Assembly (NCBI RefSeq): GCF_900089945.1
Contig: NZ_FLQY01000101.1
Location: 1 to 38,353, forward strand
Reading direction: 5' to 3'
Origin: Candidatus Propionivibrio aalborgensis
GTDB taxonomy: Bacteria > Pseudomonadota > Gammaproteobacteria > Burkholderiales > Rhodocyclaceae
DNA: 38,353 bases
In this document: piece after piece, positions 18,079 to 25,719 of the stretch
Layout of the letters: every line of letters begins with the position of its first letter
Position numbering within the stretch: position 1 is the stretch's first letter
Position numbers and translations under genes: made by a program
Notes under the pieces: model-generated
Database searches by the model: none
What the model was told of the DNA's origin: nothing
What the model saw: the letters and a program-made list of their open reading frames with translations, nothing else

Positions 18079-18764
18079 GCCTCGACGCGCTGCCTCTGAT
18101 TCGCCTGTTGCAACTGGCCAGCCCCGCTTTGCCGGTCGGCGCCTTTTCCTATTCGCAGGGACTCGAATGGGCGGTGGAAAGCGGTCGCATCAGCGACGAG
18201 GCCGGCGCCGGACAATGGATCGGCGATCTGCTCAGCGGCGCCATCGGTCGCTTTGAAGCGCCGCTGCTGTTCTGCCTGATGTCGGCGTGGTCGACGAACG
18301 ATGCGGCCGAAATTTTCCGCTTGAACGCCGACTTTCTGGCCAGCCGCGAAGGCGCCGAGTTGCGCGCCGAAACTCTTCAGATGGGGTTTTCGCTCAACCG
18401 TCTGCTGGCCGATCTGCGCGACCCAACGCTTAGCGGTGTACAAGCAACCCTGACATCGTTGCCCGAGATTTCCTTCCCCGTCGCCTGGACTGGTATTGCC
18501 GCTGCCTGGAACATCGATGCGCAAGCGGCCTGCGCCGCCTATCTGTGGTCCTGGGCCGAAAACCAGGTGATGGCCGCGCTGAAAGCCGTGCCGCTCGGCC
18601 AGGCTGCCGGCCAGCGGCTGCTTGCCGAACTCGGATCAAAAATCCCCGCCGTTGTTCGTGGCGCGCAAAACCTGCCGCCAGCGGCGTGGTCCAACTTCAC
18701 GCCGGCCTATGCCATCTGTAATGTCCGCCACGAAACACAGTATTCACGTCTTTTTCGGTCTTGA
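18075..18764 (+). CDS. ureF: Urease accessory protein UreF
   Basis: A 229-residue all-helical protein that bridges UreD and UreG during nickel delivery and gates GTP hydrolysis by UreG. The N-terminal landmark LLQLASPALPVGAFSYSQG is present, as are SWAENQVMAALKAVPLGQ and the C-terminal YAICNVRHETQYSRLFRS. No ATG fits the expected N-terminus. The TTG at 18075 overlaps the ureE stop (TTGA) and gives the normal length; the 150 bp of open frame before it overlap ureE and are unlike UreF. ureG begins 7 bp downstream. Confidence 0.92.
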   Translation: MSLDALPLIRLLQLASPALPVGAFSYSQGLEWAVESGRISDEAGAGQWIGDLLSGAIGRFEAPLLFCLMSAWSTNDAAEIFRLNADFLASREGAELRAETLQMGFSLNRLLADLRDPTLSGVQATLTSLPEISFPVAWTGIAAAWNIDAQAACAAYLWSWAENQVMAALKAVPLGQAAGQRLLAELGSKIPAVVRGAQNLPPAAWSNFTPAYAICNVRHETQYSRLFRS

Positions 18765-18770
18765 CCATCC

Positions 18771-19412
18771 ATGAACACGCTCAATTCAAATTCCGCATCC
18801 ACAACTCACAACGCTCCCCTGCGCGTCGGCATCGGCGGTCCCGTCGGCTCCGGCAAGACCGCATTGACCCTGGCGCTGTGCCGGGCTTTGCGCGAACAGA
18901 TTGAAATGGCGGTGGTGACCAACGACATCTACACCGCCGAAGACGCCAAGTTCCTCGTCGACCATGCCGCGCTGGAGCCAACGCGAATCATCGGCGTCGA
19001 GACCGGCGGCTGCCCACATACGGCCATCCGCGAGGACGCCTCGATCAATCTGGAAGCCATTGACCGCCTGCAACGGACTTTTCCGCAGGTGCAACTGATC
19101 CTGGTCGAATCGGGCGGCGACAACCTCGCCGCGACGTTTTCGCCCGAACTTTCGGACCTGACGCTGTACGTCATCGATGTCGCCGCCGGTGAAAAAATCC
19201 CGCGCAAGGGCGGTCCGGGAATCACCAAGTCGGATTTGCTGATCATCAACAAAATCGATCTGGCTCCGATGGTTGGTGCGTCGCTCGACGTCATGGCGCG
19301 TGACGCCAGGACGCAACGCGGCGAGCGGCCCTTTGTCTTTACTAACCTCAAGACAGGAGAGGGTCTCGAACCGGTCATCGCCTTCATTCGTGAGCGTGGA
19401 ATGCTGATCTGA
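18771..19412 (+). CDS. ureG: Urease accessory GTPase UreG
   Basis: A 213-residue SIMIBI-class GTPase that couples GTP hydrolysis to nickel insertion into urease. The P-loop GPVGSGKT is at 23-30, the nickel-binding Cys-Pro-His at 81-83 (GGCPHTAI), the switch region is [17 protein letters not shown], and the guanine-specificity motif is NKID. The family is usually about 205 residues; the first 16 residues here are a short polar extension. It is the last gene of the urt-ure operon; no obvious terminator hairpin was found in the 79 bp before the next gene. Confidence 0.97.
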   Translation: MNTLNSNSASTTHNAPLRVGIGGPVGSGKTALTLALCRALREQIEMAVVTNDIYTAEDAKFLVDHAALEPTRIIGVETGGCPHTAIREDASINLEAIDRLQRTFPQVQLILVESGGDNLAATFSPELSDLTLYVIDVAAGEKIPRKGGPGITKSDLLIINKIDLAPMVGASLDVMARDARTQRGERPFVFTNLKTGEGLEPVIAFIRERGMLI

Positions 19413-19491
19413 AGTGCCTATCGCGCTTGCCTGATTCTCCGACAAGTGCGACCATTTGCCGCAACGGAAATCGTTATTTTGGATATCGCCT

Positions 19492-20181
19492 ATGCCCCCA
19501 AGTCAGGGTGTCAACATTGAGGCACTACTTTCGCGTGTGCCCCTATTCAACGACCTTGAAGCGGATGAAGTTGCCCGTATCGCGCGCGGAACGCGCGAGA
19601 TCAATGCCTTGCGAGGCGACATCCTGTTTCACAAGGGCGATTCACCTACCGGCTTTTACCTGATCGTTTACGGTCAAGTAAAACTCGCGTTCACTTCGTC
19701 GCAAGGGGGGGAGAAGGTTGTAGACATTCTCAACCAGGGGCAGACTTTTGGCGAAGCCGTAATGTTCATGGACAAACCCTGCATGGTCTACGCGCAGGCG
19801 CTGAGCGATTCTCAGCTGTTGCATATCTCGAAGAATGCCATCATCGACGAGTTGGAAAGGGACCCCAAGCTCGGTCGCAAGATGATCGCGGGCCTCTCGA
19901 TGAGACTTCATCACCTGCTTATCGACGTTGAATCCTATTCACTGCACTCGGGTCGTCAGCGCATCATCGGTTACCTGCTACGTGACAATGTCAAGAGCGA
20001 TGCCAAGTCGCTGACTGTCACCTTGCCCACCAACAAGGGCTTGATTGCCTCGCGCCTCAACCTGACGCAGGAACACTTCTCGCGCATCCTGCACGAGCTC
20101 TCCGACAAGGGTTTGATCGTTGTCGAAGGGCGGAAGATCGGCATTCCCGATGTCGAGAAATTGCGCTGCCACGAAATTTGA
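19492..20181 (+). CDS. Crp/Fnr-family transcriptional regulator
   Basis: A 229-residue regulator with an N-terminal cyclic-nucleotide-binding-type beta-barrel (about 12-130), a dimerisation helix and a C-terminal winged helix (about 160-225) with recognition segment IASRLNLTQEHFSRILHEL. It lacks the N-terminal cysteine cluster of Fnr, so it is not an oxygen-sensing Fe-S Fnr. It also does not show the cAMP-contacting RSE motif in its usual form, so a Dnr/heme-type or other ligand is open. ATG 19492 is chosen over a TTG at 19456; neither has a good ribosome site. It lies 79 bp after ureG on the same strand with no clear terminator between, and may be partly co-transcribed with the urease genes. 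Confidence 0.87.
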   Translation: MPPSQGVNIEALLSRVPLFNDLEADEVARIARGTREINALRGDILFHKGDSPTGFYLIVYGQVKLAFTSSQGGEKVVDILNQGQTFGEAVMFMDKPCMVYAQALSDSQLLHISKNAIIDELERDPKLGRKMIAGLSMRLHHLLIDVESYSLHSGRQRIIGYLLRDNVKSDAKSLTVTLPTNKGLIASRLNLTQEHFSRILHELSDKGLIVVEGRKIGIPDVEKLRCHEI

Positions 20182-20251
20182 AATTTGACCGGAAATACCC
20201 ATGAAACAATCACAGGCCAACATGCCGTCCTTGATGTCAACGGAAACTCAC

Positions 20252-20734
20252 ATGGAACTCCTGTTATGGCGTCACGCGGAAGCTGTCGAGGGCACGCCCG
20301 ACCTGAAGCGCAAGCTTACGGTGCGTGGCGAAAAGCAGGCCCGGCAAATGGCCGAATGGCTCGGCAAGCACGCGCCAAAGAAACTGCGCATCCTGGTCAG
20401 CCCTGCGCTTCGCTGCCAGCAGACGGCGCAAGCACTCGGACTTCCTTTCGAGACCGACAAACGGTTGGGATGCGAGAGCAACGTCCCCGAACTACTGGCC
20501 GCGACCGGATGGCCCAACTGGGGTGCTGAAAGCGCAGCCAGTGGTGCGGTACTTGTTGTCGGCCATCAGCCCACCCTCGGCCAGACTGCCGCCCTTCTCT
20601 TGTCCGGAACGGAATCCGACTGGTCGATCAAGAAAGGCGCTGTCTGGTGGTTCAGCAATCGCACGCGGCAGGGCGAGACGCAGAATGTTTTGCGGGCGGT
20701 CATACCTCCGGATTTCGTGCGCCAATTGGCATGA
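20252..20734 (+). CDS. SixA-like histidine phosphatase
   Basis: A 160-residue cytoplasmic phosphatase of the histidine (phosphoglycerate mutase-like) superfamily, of the length and type of SixA, which removes phosphate from phosphohistidine in HPt domains. The catalytic RHG-type motif is LLWRHAEA with His9 of this start, followed by ILVSPALRCQQTA and the second catalytic histidine in LVVGHQPTLG. Earlier in-frame ATGs at 20201, 20222 and 20234 only add a polar tail; 20252 gives the canonical N-terminus. It converges with the response-regulator gene 42 bp away. A role beside a multi-domain kinase is attractive, but that kinase shows no recognisable HPt phosphorylation motif. Confidence 0.85.
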   Translation: MELLLWRHAEAVEGTPDLKRKLTVRGEKQARQMAEWLGKHAPKKLRILVSPALRCQQTAQALGLPFETDKRLGCESNVPELLAATGWPNWGAESAASGAVLVVGHQPTLGQTAALLLSGTESDWSIKKGAVWWFSNRTRQGETQNVLRAVIPPDFVRQLA

Positions 20735-20776
20735 TCGGGCGCTGGACGAGAACAGGGTAGCGTCCCGCTTCCACAT

Positions 20777-21712
20777 TCAGCTTCCCCGGATCTTGCCGAT
20801 CGCCAGATTGGCCGCCGCGGTGCGGGTCTCCACGCCGAGTTTTTCGAAAACGTGCTCCAGGTGTTTGTTCACCGTCCGTGGACTGCTGCCGAGTATGTCG
20901 CCGATGTCCTTGCTGGTCTTGCCCAGCGTTACCCAATAGAGCACCTCTGCTTCACGTTGAGTGAGCCGGAAAGCGGCGATCAGGGAATCGATGGCGGTGG
21001 CATCATTTTCTTCGCGCAGGACGACCAGCCACTCCTGGTCACCCGTCTGGTCGTGGAAGGAGGCGAGCAGTCGCCGTCTGTCTTCAGCGAGTAGCAGTGC
21101 GGCTGGCTCTCGCCCGTCGCGACGGGCGGACTCGGCGTCGGCGATCCAGGCCAGTAGGCGCTGCGGCGTTTGTTCTTCCCCGGTGGAGAAATAGTCCTTG
21201 AGCAGTTTTCTGGCCAGGGGCGTCTGCCAGACCAGCTTGCCGTCGGCGGCACGAATGGCCACCGTAGCCTGGCCGAAGGCATCCAGGGCCGTTCGGGCCT
21301 GCTTTATCTGGTGGGCGTTCTGCATGTGAGCGGCGATGCGGGCCAGCACTTCGGCGGCGCGTATGGGCTTGGTAACGTAGTCGGCACCGCCGGCCGCAAA
21401 GGCAGCCACGACGTGTTCCGTTTCGGTCAGGCCGGTCATGAAAACAATCGGAATATGCTGGGTGGCGAAATCGGCTTTCAGGCGTCGCGCAACTTCGAAG
21501 CCGTCCATGCCCGGCATCATGGCATCGAGCAGAATGACGTGCGGCAGGCTTTGGCGCGCCCGTTGAAGGGCGGATTCGCCATTGGTCGCGACGAGTACGG
21601 TGTAGCCCGATTCGTCGAGGGCGTCGTGCAGGAAGGAGAGGTTCTCCGGGATATCGTCCACGATCAGAACGATATCGGAGATGGTGCGGTCAAGTGGAGG
21701 GTCATTCAACAT
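20777..21712 (-). CDS. Response regulator, receiver plus LuxR-type DNA-binding domain
   Basis: A 311-residue two-component regulator. The receiver (about 12-130) has the acidic pocket VDD at 18-20, phospho-acceptor Asp63 (LLDAMMPGMDG), the conserved Thr in FMTGLTE and Lys in VTKPI. A middle segment (about 140-240, starting AFGQATVAIRAADGKLVW) looks like a degenerate PAS domain. The C-terminal LuxR/NarL helix-turn-helix (about 245-305) contains LTQREAEVLYWVTLGKTSKD. Its start overlaps the end of the permease-kinase gene by 11 bp, so the two are co-expressed and it is surely the cognate output. The REC-PAS-LuxR order is less common than the simple NarL layout. Targets are unknown; the urea genes next door are candidates. 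Confidence 0.92.
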   Translation of the reverse strand: MLNDPPLDRTISDIVLIVDDIPENLSFLHDALDESGYTVLVATNGESALQRARQSLPHVILLDAMMPGMDGFEVARRLKADFATQHIPIVFMTGLTETEHVVAAFAAGGADYVTKPIRAAEVLARIAAHMQNAHQIKQARTALDAFGQATVAIRAADGKLVWQTPLARKLLKDYFSTGEEQTPQRLLAWIADAESARRDGREPAALLLAEDRRRLLASFHDQTGDQEWLVVLREENDATAIDSLIAAFRLTQREAEVLYWVTLGKTSKDIGDILGSSPRTVNKHLEHVFEKLGVETRTAAANLAIGKIRGS

Positions 21713-24700
21713 CGCGTCCCTTTCCGAGAATTTCCTTCATGGCGTCGAACTGGAACTGACGGGCCAGATCGCGCAGGACACGCACAAACTCGCCGTGCGC
21801 AGGATCAAGTCGCTCGATTTCACCAAGTTTGTTCAGTATGCCGCGAACATACCCGAGGCCGACCAGTTCGTCGAGAGCCGAAAGATGCTCTTGTCCGGGC
21901 GGGATCAGTTGGGCTGGCTTGGGCACGACACGGGCTGGAGGGATGACCGGCGATTCGGTGCTGACCCACTCCAGTGACAACTTGCGGCCGATCCAGTCGA
22001 GCAGTTCATCGACACGCAGCGGTTTGACGATGAAGTCGTGGTTGCCGATGCCGGCATCGTTTTCAAGACCCCTGTCAAAGGCGTTTGCCGAGATGATGGC
22101 GATATGGGCATCTGTAAGATTCTGCTGGCGAATACGCCGGATGGTCTCCCAGCCGTCGATGCCGGGCATGGCCAGATCCATGAACACCAGATGCGGGGCG
22201 AAGCGGGGCAGCACTTGCAGGCATTCATGCCCGCTGGCCGCCTGTTCAACCTGGAAACCCAGAGGGTCAAGGACACTCTGCAGCATGTCGCGATCGACCT
22301 TCTCGTTATCGACCACCAGAATACGGCGACGAATACCGACATAACCGATCCGGTTGGTTCGTGGCAGATCGTGCTCCGCCTGCGCCGAGTGTACCTGAGG
22401 CAGGAACAGTCGGATGCGGAAGCTGCTGCCTTCACCCGGTATGCTGCTGACGGTCATTTCGCCGCCCATCAGGTCGGTCAGCATCCGCGCAATGGTCAGT
22501 CCGACACCGCTTCCGCCAGCCTGCGTTTGGCTACCACGGACAAAAGGCTCAAAAATACGTTCCAGATCTTCCGGTGGAATGCCAGGGCCGCTATCGCGGA
22601 TATCGAAGATGGCCATTTCGCGCCTGCATTCGACGCGGAAATTGACGCCGCCATGCACCGTGAATTTGACGGCGTTGCCGAGGACGTTGATCAGGATTTG
22701 CTGAAGCCGTCGCTGATCAACCCGCACGACGCCGGGGAGTTCGCCGACAGGTTCGTAACTGAAGCTCAAGCCCTTGTTGCGAGCCTGCAACTCGAACATG
22801 CCGACGATCTGTTGCAGGAACTCCGGGAAGTCCAGCGCCTTGACTTCCAGTGTCAGTTTGCCGCCTTCGATTCGGGCGATATCGAGCGTGCCTTCGATCA
22901 CCGACAGTAAATGGTCGCCGCTCTTCCTGATCACGCCGACCGCTTGCCGGCGGTGTGCCGGGATGGCCTCGTCGCCGGCGAGAATTTGCGCGTAACCCAA
23001 AATACTGTTGAGGGGCGTGCGCAACTCGTGGCTGATCGCAGTGATATAGCGGCTCTTGGCCTGATTTGCCTGGTCCGCCGCCAGCTTGGCCTTCTGCAAT
23101 TGCTCATCGGTGCGCTGGTGTGAGTCGATTTCCTGCAGCAGCAGACGTGTCTGCCGGTTCGATTCCTCCTGCGCGACCTGTCGGCTCTTGTGGGTCAGAA
23201 CCATCCACCAGGCGCCAACGCCGGCGAAGAGAAGCAATGCCGAAAAGGCTTTGATGAAGGTCTGTTGCAGGTGCGGAATCAATTCAGAGGCTTCCGGGCC
23301 GAGCGCCAGCGTTTCGTGCGTGTAAAGCAGACCGAGCAGGCCAGCAAGCAGGGGGACGATGCACACCATCAGCAGCAGATAATGGCCCAGTCCGGTTTCA
23401 AGATAGGGAATCGCCGCTGCGGGCAGGATTCGACGCAGCGTGCCGTTCCATTGAGCTGCGAGATTGGCGCCCGGTTTGCACAGATCATCACAGCGCGCAT
23501 CGAGTGAGCAGCACAGCGAGCAGATCGTGCCACGGTAGGCCGGGCAGTGCGCCGTGTCCTCGCTTTCGTATTCGCGTTCGCAAATGCAGCAACGCTGCAT
23601 GCCGGCGGCGGCAACGGTCTTGTTGGCAACAAGGTAATAGCGGCCACCGGTTATCCAGGCAATCAGAGGTGCGGCGACAAAGGCGGCCGATAGCGCGATG
23701 AAGGAGGCATAGGGCTGCACATCAGGGCCGAGCAGTCCGCTGAACGCTGCGATCGAGAGCAGCGAGGCGAGGCACATGGCGCCGATACCGACCGGGTTGA
23801 TATCGTAGAGATGGCTGCGCTTGAACTCGATATGCGGCGGCGAGAGGCCAAGCGGCTTGTTGATCACGAGGTCGGCGACCACGGCCGCCATCCATGAAAT
23901 GGCGATATTTGAATAGAGGCCGAGGATTTGGCCCAACGCCTGGAAAACATCCAGTTCCATGAGCAGCAAGGCGATCAGAATGTTGAAGACAACCCAGACG
24001 ACGCGTCCGGGATGACTGTGCGTCAAGCGGGCAAAAAAATTCGACCAGGCCAGCGACCCGGCATAGGCATTGGTTACATTGATCTTGAGCTGTGAAATGA
24101 CAACAAAAAGAACGGTTGCTGCTATGGCCAGCGACGTATTGCTGAACACATGGGAAAAGCCGATCAGGTACATCTGGTTCGGATCAACCGCCTTTTCGAC
24201 GGGAACGGCGTTGCGCAAGGCGAGATAGGCGAGCAGGGCGCCGCCGAGCATTTTTGCCACGCCAGGAAGAACCCAGCCGGGGCCCCCGAGCACCAGGGCC
24301 AGCCACCAGCGGTTGCGGTTCTTTGCGGTGCGCTCCGGCATGAAGCGCAGGTAGTCCGCCTGTTCGCCCATTTGCGTGACGAGTGCGATACCGACGGTAA
24401 GTGCTGCGCCAAACAGCGGCATGCTGAATGCGCCGCCCAGTCCCTTTTCCCCTGCGTAGCCTGTCAGCTCGCTCAGGACTTCGGGTTCCTGCCACAGCAG
24501 GAAAGCGTACGGAAGAATCAGCAAGGCCAGCCACAGCGGCTGCGTCCACGCTTGCAGGCGGCTGATGGCGGTGACCCCGTGCGTGACGAGGGGAATGACC
24601 ACCAGTGCGCAGATCAGGTAACCCCACGCCGGGGGAATATGGAAGGCGAGTTCCAGCGCGTAGGCCATGATCGCCGCTTCCAGCGCGAAGAAGATGAAGG

Positions 24701-25106
24701 TGAATGACGCATAGATCAGCGACGTGACGGTCGAGCCGATATAGCCAAAGCCCGCGCCACGTGTCAGCAGGTCCATGTCCAGCCCGTAGCGAGCAGCGGC
24801 GTGACTGATCGGCAACCCGATCAGGAAAATGATCAGGCCGGTTGCCAGAATGGCCCAGAAGGCGTTTATGAAACCACCATTGACCAGCATGGTCGCGCCC
24901 ACGGCTTCGAGCACCAGAAAGGATGAGGCGCCAAAAGCGGTGTTGGCCACCCGCATTTCCGACCACTTGCGAAAACTGCGCGGTGTGAAACGCAAGGCGT
25001 AATCTTCGAGCGTTTCGTTGGCCACCCAGGTGTTGTAGTCGCGCCGAATCTTTACGACACGCTGCGGGGGCTCCGTGGTAGCTTCTGGCGAGAACGGGCT
25101 GGTCAT
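21702..25106 (-). CDS. NCS1 permease fused to hybrid histidine kinase (transporter-sensor)
   Basis: A 1134-residue inner-membrane protein. Residues 1-500 form a complete NCS1 (cytosine/purine/uracil/allantoin) permease of about twelve spans, starting with the family's WVANETLEDYALRFTPRSFR and including RGAGFGYIGSTVTSLIYASF. Residues 506-543 carry nine cysteines in CCIC, C521, C529, CC532-533, C539 and C543, resembling a zinc or Fe-S motif. Two further spans lie near 570-595 and 617-636. A coiled linker precedes the HisKA helix with His693 (ISHELRTPL). The ATPase domain has the N-box Asn811, DSGPGIP (838-844) and GSGVGL (865-870), and a receiver follows with Asp977 (FMDLAMPG). The last about 90 residues have no recognised domain. 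By analogy with CbrA, where an SLC5 transporter is fused to a kinase, it probably senses or takes up a nitrogen compound. The next gene is its regulator. Confidence 0.93.
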   Translation of the reverse strand: MTSPFSPEATTEPPQRVVKIRRDYNTWVANETLEDYALRFTPRSFRKWSEMRVANTAFGASSFLVLEAVGATMLVNGGFINAFWAILATGLIIFLIGLPISHAAARYGLDMDLLTRGAGFGYIGSTVTSLIYASFTFIFFALEAAIMAYALELAFHIPPAWGYLICALVVIPLVTHGVTAISRLQAWTQPLWLALLILPYAFLLWQEPEVLSELTGYAGEKGLGGAFSMPLFGAALTVGIALVTQMGEQADYLRFMPERTAKNRNRWWLALVLGGPGWVLPGVAKMLGGALLAYLALRNAVPVEKAVDPNQMYLIGFSHVFSNTSLAIAATVLFVVISQLKINVTNAYAGSLAWSNFFARLTHSHPGRVVWVVFNILIALLLMELDVFQALGQILGLYSNIAISWMAAVVADLVINKPLGLSPPHIEFKRSHLYDINPVGIGAMCLASLLSIAAFSGLLGPDVQPYASFIALSAAFVAAPLIAWITGGRYYLVANKTVAAAGMQRCCICEREYESEDTAHCPAYRGTICSLCCSLDARCDDLCKPGANLAAQWNGTLRRILPAAAIPYLETGLGHYLLLMVCIVPLLAGLLGLLYTHETLALGPEASELIPHLQQTFIKAFSALLLFAGVGAWWMVLTHKSRQVAQEESNRQTRLLLQEIDSHQRTDEQLQKAKLAADQANQAKSRYITAISHELRTPLNSILGYAQILAGDEAIPAHRRQAVGVIRKSGDHLLSVIEGTLDIARIEGGKLTLEVKALDFPEFLQQIVGMFELQARNKGLSFSYEPVGELPGVVRVDQRRLQQILINVLGNAVKFTVHGGVNFRVECRREMAIFDIRDSGPGIPPEDLERIFEPFVRGSQTQAGGSGVGLTIARMLTDLMGGEMTVSSIPGEGSSFRIRLFLPQVHSAQAEHDLPRTNRIGYVGIRRRILVVDNEKVDRDMLQSVLDPLGFQVEQAASGHECLQVLPRFAPHLVFMDLAMPGIDGWETIRRIRQQNLTDAHIAIISANAFDRGLENDAGIGNHDFIVKPLRVDELLDWIGRKLSLEWVSTESPVIPPARVVPKPAQLIPPGQEHLSALDELVGLGYVRGILNKLGEIERLDPAHGEFVRVLRDLARQFQFDAMKEILGKGRDVE

Positions 25107-25436
25107 AACGGGCAGGCACTGAAAAAGAGCCCCGATTGTAACCTCCGGGTGTCGTGCTGGAGGTTCCGTGGTCTAGTGCGTCAGGCGGTGGCAGGTGGCT
25201 TCTCGTGCCACAACTGTTGTGGCGAGTGTCATCGAAACAAAGCGTGCTTCTCGATTGCCCGCGCTTGTTCGACAAGCCGTCCTGCCCAATGGGTGGATGG
25301 CATCAGTTCATGGGTATGGAATTCGGCGTAAGCTACGGCCAGATGTTGTAACCGTCACTCCGGCAAACAGGTTTTGCTCATTGGCGAGCGGCCGGGATGG
25401 AATTGAGAGGTTGCGGATTTGAACGCGGATGGATGC
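25107..25436. other. Intergenic region upstream of the permease-kinase gene
   Basis: These 330 bp separate the permease-kinase start from the small gene ending at 25437. No gene with a ribosome site was found. It must contain the promoter of the permease-kinase/regulator pair (minus strand), but no convincing hexamers or -24/-12 element were recognised. The urea-gene 22-bp motif is not present here. Confidence 0.5.
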
Positions 25437-25607
25437 TCAGCGCGAATTTACAGGTGACATCAGCATGACTTGCAGTAATCTGTTACCCCGATTGAGTAAC
25501 CATGAAACTGATTTGCGGGTGCCTGAGGCGATCAGGTTACCCAATGCGATGCTACGTTCTCTACGCGCCTTTTCGATGATCCTGTGGATGTTGATGTTGC
25601 TTTCCAT
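25437..25607 (-). CDS. Small 56-residue basic protein of unknown function
   Basis: A short gene with a near-ideal ribosome site (AGGAG, 7 bp before the ATG at 25607). The product begins MESNINIHRIIEKARRERS and continues ALGNLIASG, an amphipathic helix-forming stretch, then a basic tail. It has no signal peptide or clear membrane span. I do not recognise a named family, though proteobacteria have many short proteins of this helical ARRERS-x-ALG-x-LI style. It is divergent from the LysR-type gene, with a 15-bp dyad between them, so it is a likely target of that regulator. The opposite-strand frame over the same bases is a shadow. Confidence 0.6.
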   Translation of the reverse strand: MESNINIHRIIEKARRERSIALGNLIASGTRKSVSWLLNRGNRLLQVMLMSPVNSR

Positions 25608-25662
25608 GTTGCTACTCCTTGCATATCCCCGTGGTTCGGGTAGGCATGCAGTGTAAGAAGAA

Positions 25663-25677
25663 TGTTGCATCGCAACA
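25663..25677. promoter_or_regulatory. 15-bp dyad between the small gene and the LysR gene
   Basis: TGTTGC-ATC-GCAACA is a perfect inverted repeat with 6-bp arms. It lies 42 bp before the LysR-type ATG and 55 bp before the divergent small gene. It contains overlapping T-N11-A patterns, the usual core of LysR-type operators, so it is a good candidate autoregulatory site. Confidence 0.55.
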
Positions 25678-25719
25678 AACGATCAATTGTCAGCCGATGC
25701 ATGAGAAAATATCAGCCGT

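Noticed and set aside
24184-25275. Alternative minus frame over the permease part
   Set aside because: It is out of frame with the NCS1 domain and is Arg/Gly-rich without membrane spans, so it is a shadow.
25229-25354. Protein-like minus frame of about 41 codons upstream of the permease-kinase gene
   Set aside because: It follows directly after a stop codon, has no ribosome site and no suitable start, so it is at most a gene remnant.
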